A stretch of 20,212 bases of DNA from G963674685 sp964591275 (lineage in GTDB: Bacteria; Lernaellota; Lernaellaia; JACKCT01), in contig CAZQAE010000085.1 of assembly GCA_964591275.1 (NCBI GenBank), forward strand, positions 1 through 20,212, in the 5' to 3' direction. A program made the translations under genes and the position numbers. The notes beneath the pieces are model-generated. The model was not told the DNA's origin. It saw only the letters and a list, made by a program, of their open reading frames with translations, and did no database searches. This document shows, in pieces, positions 13,803 through 20,212 of the stretch. The stretch's first letter is position 1. Each line of letters opens with the position of its first letter.

Positions 13803-15989
13803 ATGAAAAAGTTTTCCTTTGTCTTTTTGGCGATATCAATAATTGCTGCCGGCGGCATGGCGGCCTGCGGCGGTGATGACGATGACGATACTGTCCTCGT
13901 GGAAACTGACGATGACGATGATGACGCAGTATCCAAAATCGATTCCGTGGTCATTGTAAGGCCGATCAATTCGCCGAATGCGTTGCGGGCGGCCACGGAG
14001 GACGCCGGTGAACTTCTCAGCCGAATTCCCGAGATCGAAACCACGGTTAATGGAAGCATCAATGCCGGAACATCGACGCTGAATATCATCATCGCCGACG
14101 AGACCCTATCCGCTATTGTGTTTGAGGATGTGGATTTGAGCGAAATGCCTGCGGAATCTTTCAGGATACGAGATGCAAAAATCAATGGGGCACAAGCTTA
14201 CATTATCGTCGGAGCCGACGCACGGGGCATGCAATACGGCCTTTACGACCTTCTGGAAAAGTTTGGATTCCGTTTTTATCACCCCGAGCAGACTTATACG
14301 CCGTCCTACGACGACATTGAATGGTCCATGGATCTGGATATTTATGAATCCCCCGACTGGGATCGGCGGGGGTTTCATTTTCACACCATGCATCCCATCG
14401 AGATGGCGGAAATCCTCATGAAGGATACGCCGCAAAATGAGCGGTGGGCGAAAAACATGATCGACTGGCTGGTGCGCAACAAGCAGAATTTCTGGCAGTT
14501 CGAGTTGATGCGTACAGTGGATTACGATTCCATGGTGGGTTATTATCAGGAACTTATCGACTACTCGCACGACCGCCTTGTGGATGCCGGCGTGGTCATC
14601 TCCTGGGTTTTTCAGCAACAGAAAGCATGGAAGCTGATGCCCACGCAGTTTGCCGGAGTCCAAAAGGAGATTATGGAAGAGGGGCTGGACAAAATCATGC
14701 AGGCGCCCTGGGATCACATTCATTTCGAGATGGGCAGCACGGAATTTACACCGGTTAAAGATACGGACCAGATGGCGTGGATGAACAACACCGCCCTGTA
14801 CCTTGCGGAAAATTACCCGGCTACGGATTCCTCTGTGAAAATTCACTGCTCCTCGGGCCAGACCGCCCCGAACTACGGCGACATCAACTTTAACTATATC
14901 GTGCAGGAGGCCGACATTCGCATTGCCGCCTATCCCCATACGGTAATGTATTACGATCTGGAAGGACCCGCGCCAGCCTATGACAACGAGGATTTCAGCG
15001 AACTGCTGGAATGGACGCTTCAAATCGCGCAGACTGACCGAAAAGTCTATTACTATCCGGAAACGGCCTATTGGTGCTCATTCGATATCGATGTTCCTCT
15101 ATTTCTGCCCGTGTACCTGTTTAATCGCTGGAAGGACATTCGGCTGCTGGCGGACAAGAGCCTGGACGGACATGTGACATTCACATCAGGCCATGAGTGG
15201 GGTTACTGGTTGAGCGATATCGTGGTTGCCAAATCGACCTGGGATTCGGATATCGACTGGCAGGACATCATCGGCGAGTTCACGGACATATTCGGAAGCG
15301 CCGGGCCGACATTGAAACAGGCTTTGATCGACCTGACTCTAAACCAGGAAGACATGCTCATCGGCGAAAACCTTGCCTCATATCTGGCCGCGCAGGACAC
15401 CTGGGATGAACTCGGCTATCTCGTTGGTTCCTCAACGCACCCTATACCGGTCACGTATAAGGAGTTGTATCAAGGCGATTTGGACTTTCTGGACGAGTTC
15501 GAGGCCGACGTAGTGGATGGCATGGAAGAAATGGCGCAGGATTATGCGGATTTGCTGGCCACAGTGGAATCAGTGCGCGGTCAAGTGCCCGAGAACGCAT
15601 TGTCCTGGTACGAGGAGTTGGTCGATTCTTTTAAAGTCAATAAGACCAAGGCCGACCACGTGTTGAACCTTCTCAACGGCGTACTCGCCAGACGACGCGC
15701 CGAATTGGGAGTATTGCCTGAGGGCGAGGCGCTGGCCCAGGAACATTTCACGCAGGCCCAGGCCATCACGCAGGAATTTTTGCAGACCATGCGCCGCCGG
15801 GAACCTTATTATCGCTACCCGCTCGCCTATTCATCAGGTTGGGAACGCAGCATCACATCCTACGATTTTAAATACCTTTACCAGGCAGCCACCGGCTATT
15901 GGTACATTCGTGCGGAAAAGCAGGCCATTGACAAAGATTTCAGCATTTTCCTGATGAATATTATCGACCCGATCTGGTTTTTCTTTTAG
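13803..15989 (+). CDS. large poly-Asp lipoprotein with glycoside-hydrolase-like architecture (GH20 domain-2/GH67-N type)
   Basis: A 728-residue predicted lipoprotein with a signal peptide and lipobox Met-Ala-Ala before Cys22, then GG and two Asp runs (25-29, 36-41). Residues about 46-162 look like the small alpha/beta accessory domain before the catalytic barrel of GH20 hexosaminidases, GH67 alpha-glucuronidases and DUF4838 proteins, ending in AYIIVGADARGMQYGLYDLL and FGFRFYHPE. A barrel-like region starts with SPDWDRRGFHFHT and contains HFEMGSTEF, PETAYWCSFD and SGHEWGYW, rich in aromatic and acidic residues as in sugar-binding clefts. The C-terminal third (about 560-670) is helical. Function and catalytic residues are not established. 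The protein ends in Trp-Phe-Phe-Phe. An AAAGGA site precedes the ATG. Confidence 0.8.
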   Translation: MKKFSFVFLAISIIAAGGMAACGGDDDDDTVLVETDDDDDDAVSKIDSVVIVRPINSPNALRAATEDAGELLSRIPEIETTVNGSINAGTSTLNIIIADETLSAIVFEDVDLSEMPAESFRIRDAKINGAQAYIIVGADARGMQYGLYDLLEKFGFRFYHPEQTYTPSYDDIEWSMDLDIYESPDWDRRGFHFHTMHPIEMAEILMKDTPQNERWAKNMIDWLVRNKQNFWQFELMRTVDYDSMVGYYQELIDYSHDRLVDAGVVISWVFQQQKAWKLMPTQFAGVQKEIMEEGLDKIMQAPWDHIHFEMGSTEFTPVKDTDQMAWMNNTALYLAENYPATDSSVKIHCSSGQTAPNYGDINFNYIVQEADIRIAAYPHTVMYYDLEGPAPAYDNEDFSELLEWTLQIAQTDRKVYYYPETAYWCSFDIDVPLFLPVYLFNRWKDIRLLADKSLDGHVTFTSGHEWGYWLSDIVVAKSTWDSDIDWQDIIGEFTDIFGSAGPTLKQALIDLTLNQEDMLIGENLASYLAAQDTWDELGYLVGSSTHPIPVTYKELYQGDLDFLDEFEADVVDGMEEMAQDYADLLATVESVRGQVPENALSWYEELVDSFKVNKTKADHVLNLLNGVLARRRAELGVLPEGEALAQEHFTQAQAITQEFLQTMRRREPYYRYPLAYSSGWERSITSYDFKYLYQAATGYWYIRAEKQAIDKDFSIFLMNIIDPIWFFF

Positions 15990-16042
15990 GACGTGGAAGG
16001 GGCTTTCGAGAAAATCAGGACCTAACCGGATTTGCAATAATT

Positions 16043-16072
16043 TTGCATTCGACGGGGCTTTTGGAGTAAAAT
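16043..16072 (+). promoter_or_regulatory. possible promoter of the small glycine-rich protein gene
   Basis: TTGCAT (16043-16048) and TAAAAT (16067-16072) are separated by 18 bases, 33 bases before the start codon at 16106. Confidence 0.4.
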
Positions 16073-16105
16073 GCGGATGACTGCATCAACAATGGGAGGC
16101 GCAGC

Positions 16106-16402
16106 ATGTCAAAAGCAATGAAAACAGCAGCCGGTGGAACAATCGGCTTTTTGGGCGGACTGTTATTAGAACACGGAATCGAATCGATCTTCGGAATCGA
16201 TTTCATCAACGGCGTGTGCGAAGTGGCCGGCGTGGTCCTGGGCGCGAGCCTTGTCAACCGGGACCTGGCCGAAGCGGCTTATCGGCAGATCAAGCGCAGC
16301 ACGGGCAAGGAGCCTGCGGAGATTACCGAGGCCGAGTGGCGGCAATTTAAAACGGAACACCCCAACACCGCCGCCTATCTGGAAAAAGCGCTGAAGGCTT
16401 AA
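16106..16402 (+). CDS. small hypothetical protein with glycine-rich N-terminal segment
   Basis: A 98-residue protein I do not recognise. Residues 9-22 (GGTIGFLGGLLLEH) and 35-50 (VCEVAGVVLGASLVNR) are glycine-rich and hydrophobic, suggesting two weak membrane-associated helices or a glycine-zipper hairpin. The C-terminal half (51-98) is charged and helical, ending in an ITEAEWRQFKTEHP segment. There is no classical signal peptide or lipobox. A good Shine-Dalgarno (GGGAGG, six bases before the ATG) and an upstream promoter-like pair support that it is expressed. It stands alone between two larger lipoprotein genes, with gaps of 116 and 176 bases. Confidence 0.7.
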   Translation: MSKAMKTAAGGTIGFLGGLLLEHGIESIFGIDFINGVCEVAGVVLGASLVNRDLAEAAYRQIKRSTGKEPAEITEAEWRQFKTEHPNTAAYLEKALKA

Positions 16403-16472
16403 ATCCCGGTTTTGGACTTCCTTTCCAAAGAGCAGAAAATTCAAAGGTCATCCTAAAATCGCTTTCGGTCAT

Positions 16473-16495
16473 ACGCACAGCGCCTTGCCGTGCGT
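16473..16495 (+). terminator. possible terminator of the small protein gene
   Basis: ACGCAC (16473-16478) pairs with GTGCGT (16490-16495), extended by two pairs beyond a mismatch. Only a weak T-rich stretch follows. Confidence 0.3.
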
Positions 16496-16578
16496 TTACG
16501 TTATTTTCAACGCGATGGCGACTTAAAAAAAGGAAATCTATTCCCCTTTCTAAGGCGAGCCGGATGAGGAGTTAATTT

Positions 16579-17751
16579 GTGGCTGAAACGATCAATAGCG
16601 CCGAAAAATTCCTGATCTTTTTTTGCGCAATCGCGGTGATCCTTTCCATCGCCTTCGCATGCGCTTGCTCAGGCGATGACGATGACTCCGGTGATGATGG
16701 CAACTATGACCTCGACGATGACCTCGACGATGACATGGATGATGATTTGAACGATGACACAGATGACGACCTTGATGACGATTTGAATGATGACATAGAT
16801 GACGACTTTGACGATGATTTGAACGACGACATCAACGACGCCGTCGGCGAAACGGAAGACCCGGAGATTCCACTGTGCCAGGAGTGGGAGCTGAATCCCG
16901 ATGAACTGGATGACCCGGTCAACATCCACTGCCTGATCGAAAGGGGACGCTTCGCTGCGGCGGTTACGGAAGTTCCCGATGCCATCCGCGTCGTGGATTG
17001 GAATATCGAGCGCGGACACTCTATCGACGAGTTCATCACGCAATTTCAAAGCGATCCAACGCTTGTCGCAGCGGACATTATTTTAATCCAGGAAGCTGAC
17101 CGTCATTGCGCCCGGACCGATTACCGCAATATCACCCGCGAACTGGCTCAGGCGCTCAGCATGGACTACGTGTACAGCGTCGAGTTTGTGGAATTGAACC
17201 AGGAGCGCGGCGAGCACGGCAACGCCATTCTCTCCCGCTTTCCCATCGGCGAGGCCGCCATGCGCCGCCTGCCGAATTTCGAGCGCTGGTGGGAGGACGA
17301 CAGCGAACTTCGCCTTGGGGGCCGCATGTCCATTCGCGCCGAAATCATGGTCGGCGATACGCCTGTTCAGCTATGTTCCACGCATTTCCTCAGCGGCGTG
17401 TGGCGATACTTCACCGCGCACCAGGAACAAACGCAGACTACGCTGGATTTTCTGGAGCCCTTCGTCGGCGCGAGCGTCTGGGGCGGCGACCTGAACACCG
17501 GCGTTTATTATCTCCTACGGACCGAGCCTTCCATCAACCTGGTTTTCGATTACGGCTACGCTGACGCCCTCGCCGATGCGCCTCACCAGGAAACCTGGAC
17601 ACACCCTGCGGATGATCCGATCCCGCCCATGCGCCTCGATTGGATATTTTTTCGAGGCCTTCCGGGCGTGCAGGGCCGCGTGCTGTACGATGAGCATCTA
17701 TCCGATTTATCGGATCACCTGGGCGTCGTCGCGGATATCTTTCTTGATTGA
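16579..17751 (+). CDS. endonuclease/exonuclease/phosphatase-fold lipoprotein with acidic tetrapeptide repeats
   Basis: A 390-residue predicted lipoprotein. After a hydrophobic signal (about 11-27) the likely lipidated residue is Cys30 (ACAC), with Cys28 possible. Ser-Gly and acidic residues lead into eleven tetrapeptides of type hydrophobic-[D/N]-D-D (45-87). The catalytic domain (about 134-390) is the EEP fold: Asn142 in VDWNIERG, Glu172 in IQEAD, HGNAILSR (213-220), His269 in STHF, Asp304 and Asn306 in GGDLN, Asp354 in RLDWIF, and Asp379-His380 in SDHLG. These are the metal-binding and catalytic residues of DNase I-like enzymes, so it should be active; the substrate may be nucleic acid, inositol phosphate or a phospholipid. 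The start is GTG at 16579, with GAGGAG seven bases upstream. Confidence 0.88.
   Translation: MAETINSAEKFLIFFCAIAVILSIAFACACSGDDDDSGDDGNYDLDDDLDDDMDDDLNDDTDDDLDDDLNDDIDDDFDDDLNDDINDAVGETEDPEIPLCQEWELNPDELDDPVNIHCLIERGRFAAAVTEVPDAIRVVDWNIERGHSIDEFITQFQSDPTLVAADIILIQEADRHCARTDYRNITRELAQALSMDYVYSVEFVELNQERGEHGNAILSRFPIGEAAMRRLPNFERWWEDDSELRLGGRMSIRAEIMVGDTPVQLCSTHFLSGVWRYFTAHQEQTQTTLDFLEPFVGASVWGGDLNTGVYYLLRTEPSINLVFDYGYADALADAPHQETWTHPADDPIPPMRLDWIFFRGLPGVQGRVLYDEHLSDLSDHLGVVADIFLD
16711..16839 (+). repeat. 12-bp minisatellite encoding eleven hydrophobic-[D/N]-D-D tetrapeptides
   Basis: Tandem 12-base units in the 5' part of the EEP lipoprotein gene. The first residue of each tetrad is Leu, Met, Thr, Ile or Phe, followed by Asp or Asn and two Asp. 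The layout is the same as at the end of the phosphoesterase gene (1539-1658), where Val dominates. Confidence 0.88.
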
Positions 17752-17813
17752 TGAGTTGTTTTCGCGTCGATTTATAGCTTTAAGTTAGAGAAACCGACAA
17801 TTTAAAAACGTAT

Positions 17814-17844
17814 CTACCAGGGCGCTTCCGATTTACTCTGGTAG
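17814..17844. promoter_or_regulatory. inverted repeat upstream of the peptidase/TPR gene
   Basis: CTACCAG (17814-17820) and CTGGTAG (17838-17844) form a perfect 7-bp inverted repeat with a 17-base spacer, about 40 bases before the next start. It could be an operator or a leader stem-loop. No T-run follows it. Confidence 0.35.
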
Positions 17845-17885
17845 CTGTTAGTATTCTCAAAATAGGAAATGTCGGGGGTAGCGTC

Positions 17886-19829
17886 ATGAAAAAAATCATC
17901 GCGTTCGTCATTATTGGAATCGCGTGCGTCGCGGTAGTCGCGCAGGCAGGGCCAAAGGGTCTTGTTATCAGCACGCCCGAGTTTTCGTCGCTGATGACGC
18001 CGCCGGAGCTTTCGCATCTCAAATCGGAAATCACACGCCTGTATCCTGAAGCTCTTGATGATGTTGTGAGAATCACCGGCGATGAAAGCATTCGCCGTAT
18101 TTTCAAGACATTTTACATTGCTATCAGCGATACGCATCCTTTTGAGACCGAGGTGCGGGGTTTCAATATGGTGTATCGAACTTCGATTCGAAAAAAGGCC
18201 CAGAGCATCACCATCATTGGTCAGGCCATATTAACTGGGAAAATGGATCTTAAAACGTTACTGGTGCACGAGATGCTCCATGCCGCATTGGATACCAGAT
18301 ACAGCTTTGACGATTACCAAAAAACTCCACATGAATTGCGTGAAGGCATCGGATATTACATGACCGGCGAGGCCCATTTGCGTTTTGTGGACATTCTGAA
18401 CGATATCCCCGAGCAGTTTGATGATAAAGCGATATGGGCGGATGCGTGGAGTCGCGATTATCACAGAAACCGTCAAAGCATGCGCTGTTTTGAAAAGATC
18501 TATGGCAAGGCGGCTCTCGACAAGTTCGTTCACGTGCTTTTCTCGGGGCGAGGTTATAAAAAAGCCATGAAAGAATCCGTCGGTGAGGATTATAAGGCGG
18601 TGAAAAAGAAATGCGACGCGTGCATCAAGGAAATGCTCAAACAGACGATGGCGGCATCGGGTCCCACGCAGCAGGTCATCAAGGCTTTCGACGATCGGGA
18701 CTATCTGTGGACCATTGAGTTAGCCGGGAAAATTCTTAACGAAAAATCCCCATCGGACTGGACGATCCTGGTCCACTGGTACACCGCGCAGGCCTACCAG
18801 AAGCTCTATCGCTTCGACGAGGCGATTAAGCATTACGAGTTGCTGCGCATGGGCAAAGTCGGTCCGAATCAATTCCACGAAGTGGCCGCCTTTCAGATTA
18901 TCTACTGCCTGTTGCTGGCTGGCGACTGCGAAAAAGCCGCAACGAAAAGAGTCGAGTTTCAAAGGTGGTATCCGGAGATTTGGCGCGATTATATGGAAGA
19001 TTTGGATGCGGGTTTCGCGCACGAATGCGTAGCTGGGGCAGGGCGTTTCAACAAGGCTTTTTTCTATTTCCATAAAAAAGACTGGTCGGCGGCGGCAAGC
19101 GAACTGCGCCAGGCCCTTGCCTTGTATCTGGCGGATAAAAATGCCGACGCTGCCGACATCGCAGAAACCCGATACACCCTTGGCGTTGTGGTCGCGAAAT
19201 CGGGTAATTATTTGGAAGCGATTCCCCTATACGTGGAGGCTTTGGAATACGAAAAAATGAAGGAAGGCCCCGACTCCGGCGGCGTCTTTTTGAACGTGGT
19301 CAAGCTGGCCGAGGCGCACGAGGCGATGAGGCAATCCGATGCGGCGGTAAAGGACTGGCTTGATTACATTGATTATCTCAAGGGTTCGCTACGCGCCGAC
19401 GACCGTTTCATTGCGCGCGCGAAAAAGAGTTTGGGCGACTTATATCTCAAGCTCGGTCGCCGGGATGAGGCCTTTGCTTTATTTGCCGAGGCGCTGGCGA
19501 TTTATGATGGAGTATTACTCGGCAATGACCTTTGGGTCGTGCAAGCAAGGCAATCGCTGGGGCGCGCTCTGATGGAAGTTGGGAGCTACGATGAAGCTTT
19601 GCCAAACCTCGAATTGGCGCTGCAGGTAGGGCGCGAAGTTTTTCCGAAAATCTCCCCGAAGACCGCGCGGACACTGCGCTATCTTGCCGAATGTTATCAG
19701 GCTATGGGTAGGGGAGATGCGGCGCTTAAAGCCGCTGAGGAATCCCTGAAGATTTTAACCGGATATCCCTGGGCTGAGCAAAGCGATCTTGCCGCGGCGC
19801 AATCTCTTGTAGAGCGATTGGCTCCCTAA
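17886..19829 (+). CDS. exported HExxH zinc-peptidase-like protein with C-terminal TPR repeats
   Basis: A 647-residue exported protein. The signal peptide (about 1-21) ends in AQA, a typical SPase I site; there is no lipobox. The N-terminal domain (about 26-250) carries HEMLH (128-132) and a downstream REGIGYYMTGE stretch whose Glu153 or Glu162 is the likely third zinc ligand, as in gluzincin or peptidase-MA-like families. From about 265 to the end the protein is helical with tetratricopeptide-type repeats, for example WYTAQAYQKLYRFDEAIKHY, YTLGVVVAKSGNYLEAIPLY, KSLGDLYLKLGRRDEAFALF and QSLGRALMEVGSYDEALPNL, suggesting a protein-binding array. Role unknown; envelope proteolysis or a scaffold with a vestigial protease is possible. 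An ATG with a weak GGGGGT site is the start. A palindromic repeat element follows its stop. Confidence 0.82.
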   Translation: MKKIIAFVIIGIACVAVVAQAGPKGLVISTPEFSSLMTPPELSHLKSEITRLYPEALDDVVRITGDESIRRIFKTFYIAISDTHPFETEVRGFNMVYRTSIRKKAQSITIIGQAILTGKMDLKTLLVHEMLHAALDTRYSFDDYQKTPHELREGIGYYMTGEAHLRFVDILNDIPEQFDDKAIWADAWSRDYHRNRQSMRCFEKIYGKAALDKFVHVLFSGRGYKKAMKESVGEDYKAVKKKCDACIKEMLKQTMAASGPTQQVIKAFDDRDYLWTIELAGKILNEKSPSDWTILVHWYTAQAYQKLYRFDEAIKHYELLRMGKVGPNQFHEVAAFQIIYCLLLAGDCEKAATKRVEFQRWYPEIWRDYMEDLDAGFAHECVAGAGRFNKAFFYFHKKDWSAAASELRQALALYLADKNADAADIAETRYTLGVVVAKSGNYLEAIPLYVEALEYEKMKEGPDSGGVFLNVVKLAEAHEAMRQSDAAVKDWLDYIDYLKGSLRADDRFIARAKKSLGDLYLKLGRRDEAFALFAEALAIYDGVLLGNDLWVVQARQSLGRALMEVGSYDEALPNLELALQVGREVFPKISPKTARTLRYLAECYQAMGRGDAALKAAEESLKILTGYPWAEQSDLAAAQSLVERLAP

Positions 19830-19852
19830 AAAGTTATCGGAAATACATTTCT

Positions 19853-19916
19853 ACCACGGAACACACAGAATACACGGATAAATTATTTTCTCAGTGTATT
19901 CCGTGTGTTTCGTGGT
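19853..19916. repeat. imperfect 26-bp inverted repeat (REP-like or terminator-like)
   Basis: The left arm begins ACCACGGAACACAC and the right arm ends GTGTGTTTCGTGGT. The 26-base arms pair with three mismatches around a 12-base AT-rich loop. It starts 23 bases after the peptidase/TPR gene stop, so it may act as a transcription terminator or mRNA stabiliser. I recall similar ACCACG...ACACAC palindromes dispersed in many environmental genomes. Confidence 0.75.
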
Positions 19917-20017
19917 TAATCAAAAATTTTTGTGACTGGCATGAATGGTGCTAAGTTAAGGAAAATTCCGGTTAACCATTCAATGGATGTGCAGGAATTT
20001 TTGACATCGCCGAGGGG

Positions 20018-20030
20018 GTCCCGTAGGGAC
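20018..20030. repeat. GTCCC-GTA-GGGAC hairpin
   Basis: A perfect 5-bp palindrome with a 3-base loop. From memory, this exact 13-mer is a recurring core of dispersed repeats in several bacterial phyla; I cannot confirm that here. Confidence 0.5.
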
Positions 20031-20044
20031 AATGCGAAAATAGG

Positions 20045-20062
20045 CCCCCAATTTATTGGGGG
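20045..20062. repeat. CCCCCAA-TTTA-TTGGGGG hairpin
   Basis: A perfect 7-bp stem with a tetraloop, 14 bases after the preceding hairpin, followed only by TTTA. It is probably part of the same repeat element. Confidence 0.5.
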
Positions 20063-20212
20063 TTTACGTGGCTCGAATGAACAAGCAACGGCAAAGCGGC
20101 GACGAAACGTTTTTGGGTGCGCAGCGACGTGGAGGCGAGCGAAGCGAGCCTGAGCGCAGCCCTCTGTGCCAATAAGAGTGAGACAAATTGTACTGTTAAA
20201 TTTAGTGTATAA

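Larger units (their letters stand above)
19930..20212. other. terminal non-coding region with palindromes
   Basis: I see no convincing gene. A 73-codon plus-strand frame (19932-20153) is Arg/Gly-rich, lacks a ribosome binding site and spans two hairpins, so it is not called. Near the right end GCGAGCGAAGCGAGC contains two GCGAG copies, and GCGCAGC occurs twice (around 20117 and 20154). The overall look is of a dispersed repeat or an insertion remnant. Confidence 0.45.

Noticed and set aside
14106..15023. 305-codon minus-strand frame
   Set aside because: It is antisense to the large lipoprotein; composition is as expected for a reverse-complement shadow.
19932..20153. 73-codon frame near the right end
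   Set aside because: It runs through two perfect hairpins and lacks a ribosome binding site; more likely repeat DNA.

Overview
The window looks like a fragment of a draft genome from an uncultivated Gram-negative bacterium; a 10-base run of N (9038-9047) marks a scaffold gap inside nqrC. Signs of a Gram-negative envelope are a complete Na+-translocating NADH:quinone reductase (Nqr) operon, many SPase II lipoproteins and several SPase I-exported proteins. Strong Shine-Dalgarno sequences (AAGGAGG and GGGAGG types) are common and several genes start with GTG or TTG. A conspicuous habit is poly-aspartate segments, placed directly after the lipobox cysteine or at the C-terminus before a terminal Cys. 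I associate such proteins with uncultivated deltaproteobacteria-like or Lernaellota-like lineages, but the sequence alone does not fix the taxon.

Left part (1-5854), envelope and secreted proteins: the 3' end of a DUF5666-type protein with a 29-Asp run and a terminal Cys; a CAP/YkwD-like lipoprotein; on the minus strand a secreted metallophosphoesterase of purple-acid-phosphatase type with a PKD domain, an acidic tetrapeptide-repeat tail and a GCGC terminus; a GNAT acetyltransferase; and two tandem paralogous GH114-type lipoproteins (predicted endo-alpha-1,4-polygalactosaminidases). The gap at 5855-6185 holds a heptamer tandem repeat, a poly-C tract, a nested palindromic element and a strong bidirectional terminator.

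Middle (6186-11986, minus strand): the six-gene operon nqrABCDEF, transcribed from a good sigma-70-like promoter near 12062-12035. Genes abut or overlap. It encodes the sodium-pumping respiratory complex. The maturation genes apbE and nqrM are not next to it.

Right part (12427-19829, plus strand): an exported DUF4124/FxLYD-type protein translationally coupled to a DUF62-type S-adenosylmethionine hydrolase; a large poly-Asp lipoprotein resembling glycosidases with a GH20/GH67-type accessory domain; a small glycine-rich protein; an endonuclease/exonuclease/phosphatase-fold lipoprotein with eleven acidic tetrapeptide repeats; and an exported HExxH peptidase-like protein with a TPR array. The last 380 bases hold no convincing gene, only palindromic repeat elements.

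The most interesting pattern is the shared acidic module: the same hydrophobic-[D/N]-D-D tetrapeptide repeat sits after the lipid-anchored Cys in one protein and just before a terminal Cys in another. This suggests a targeting or tethering tag rather than part of either enzyme.
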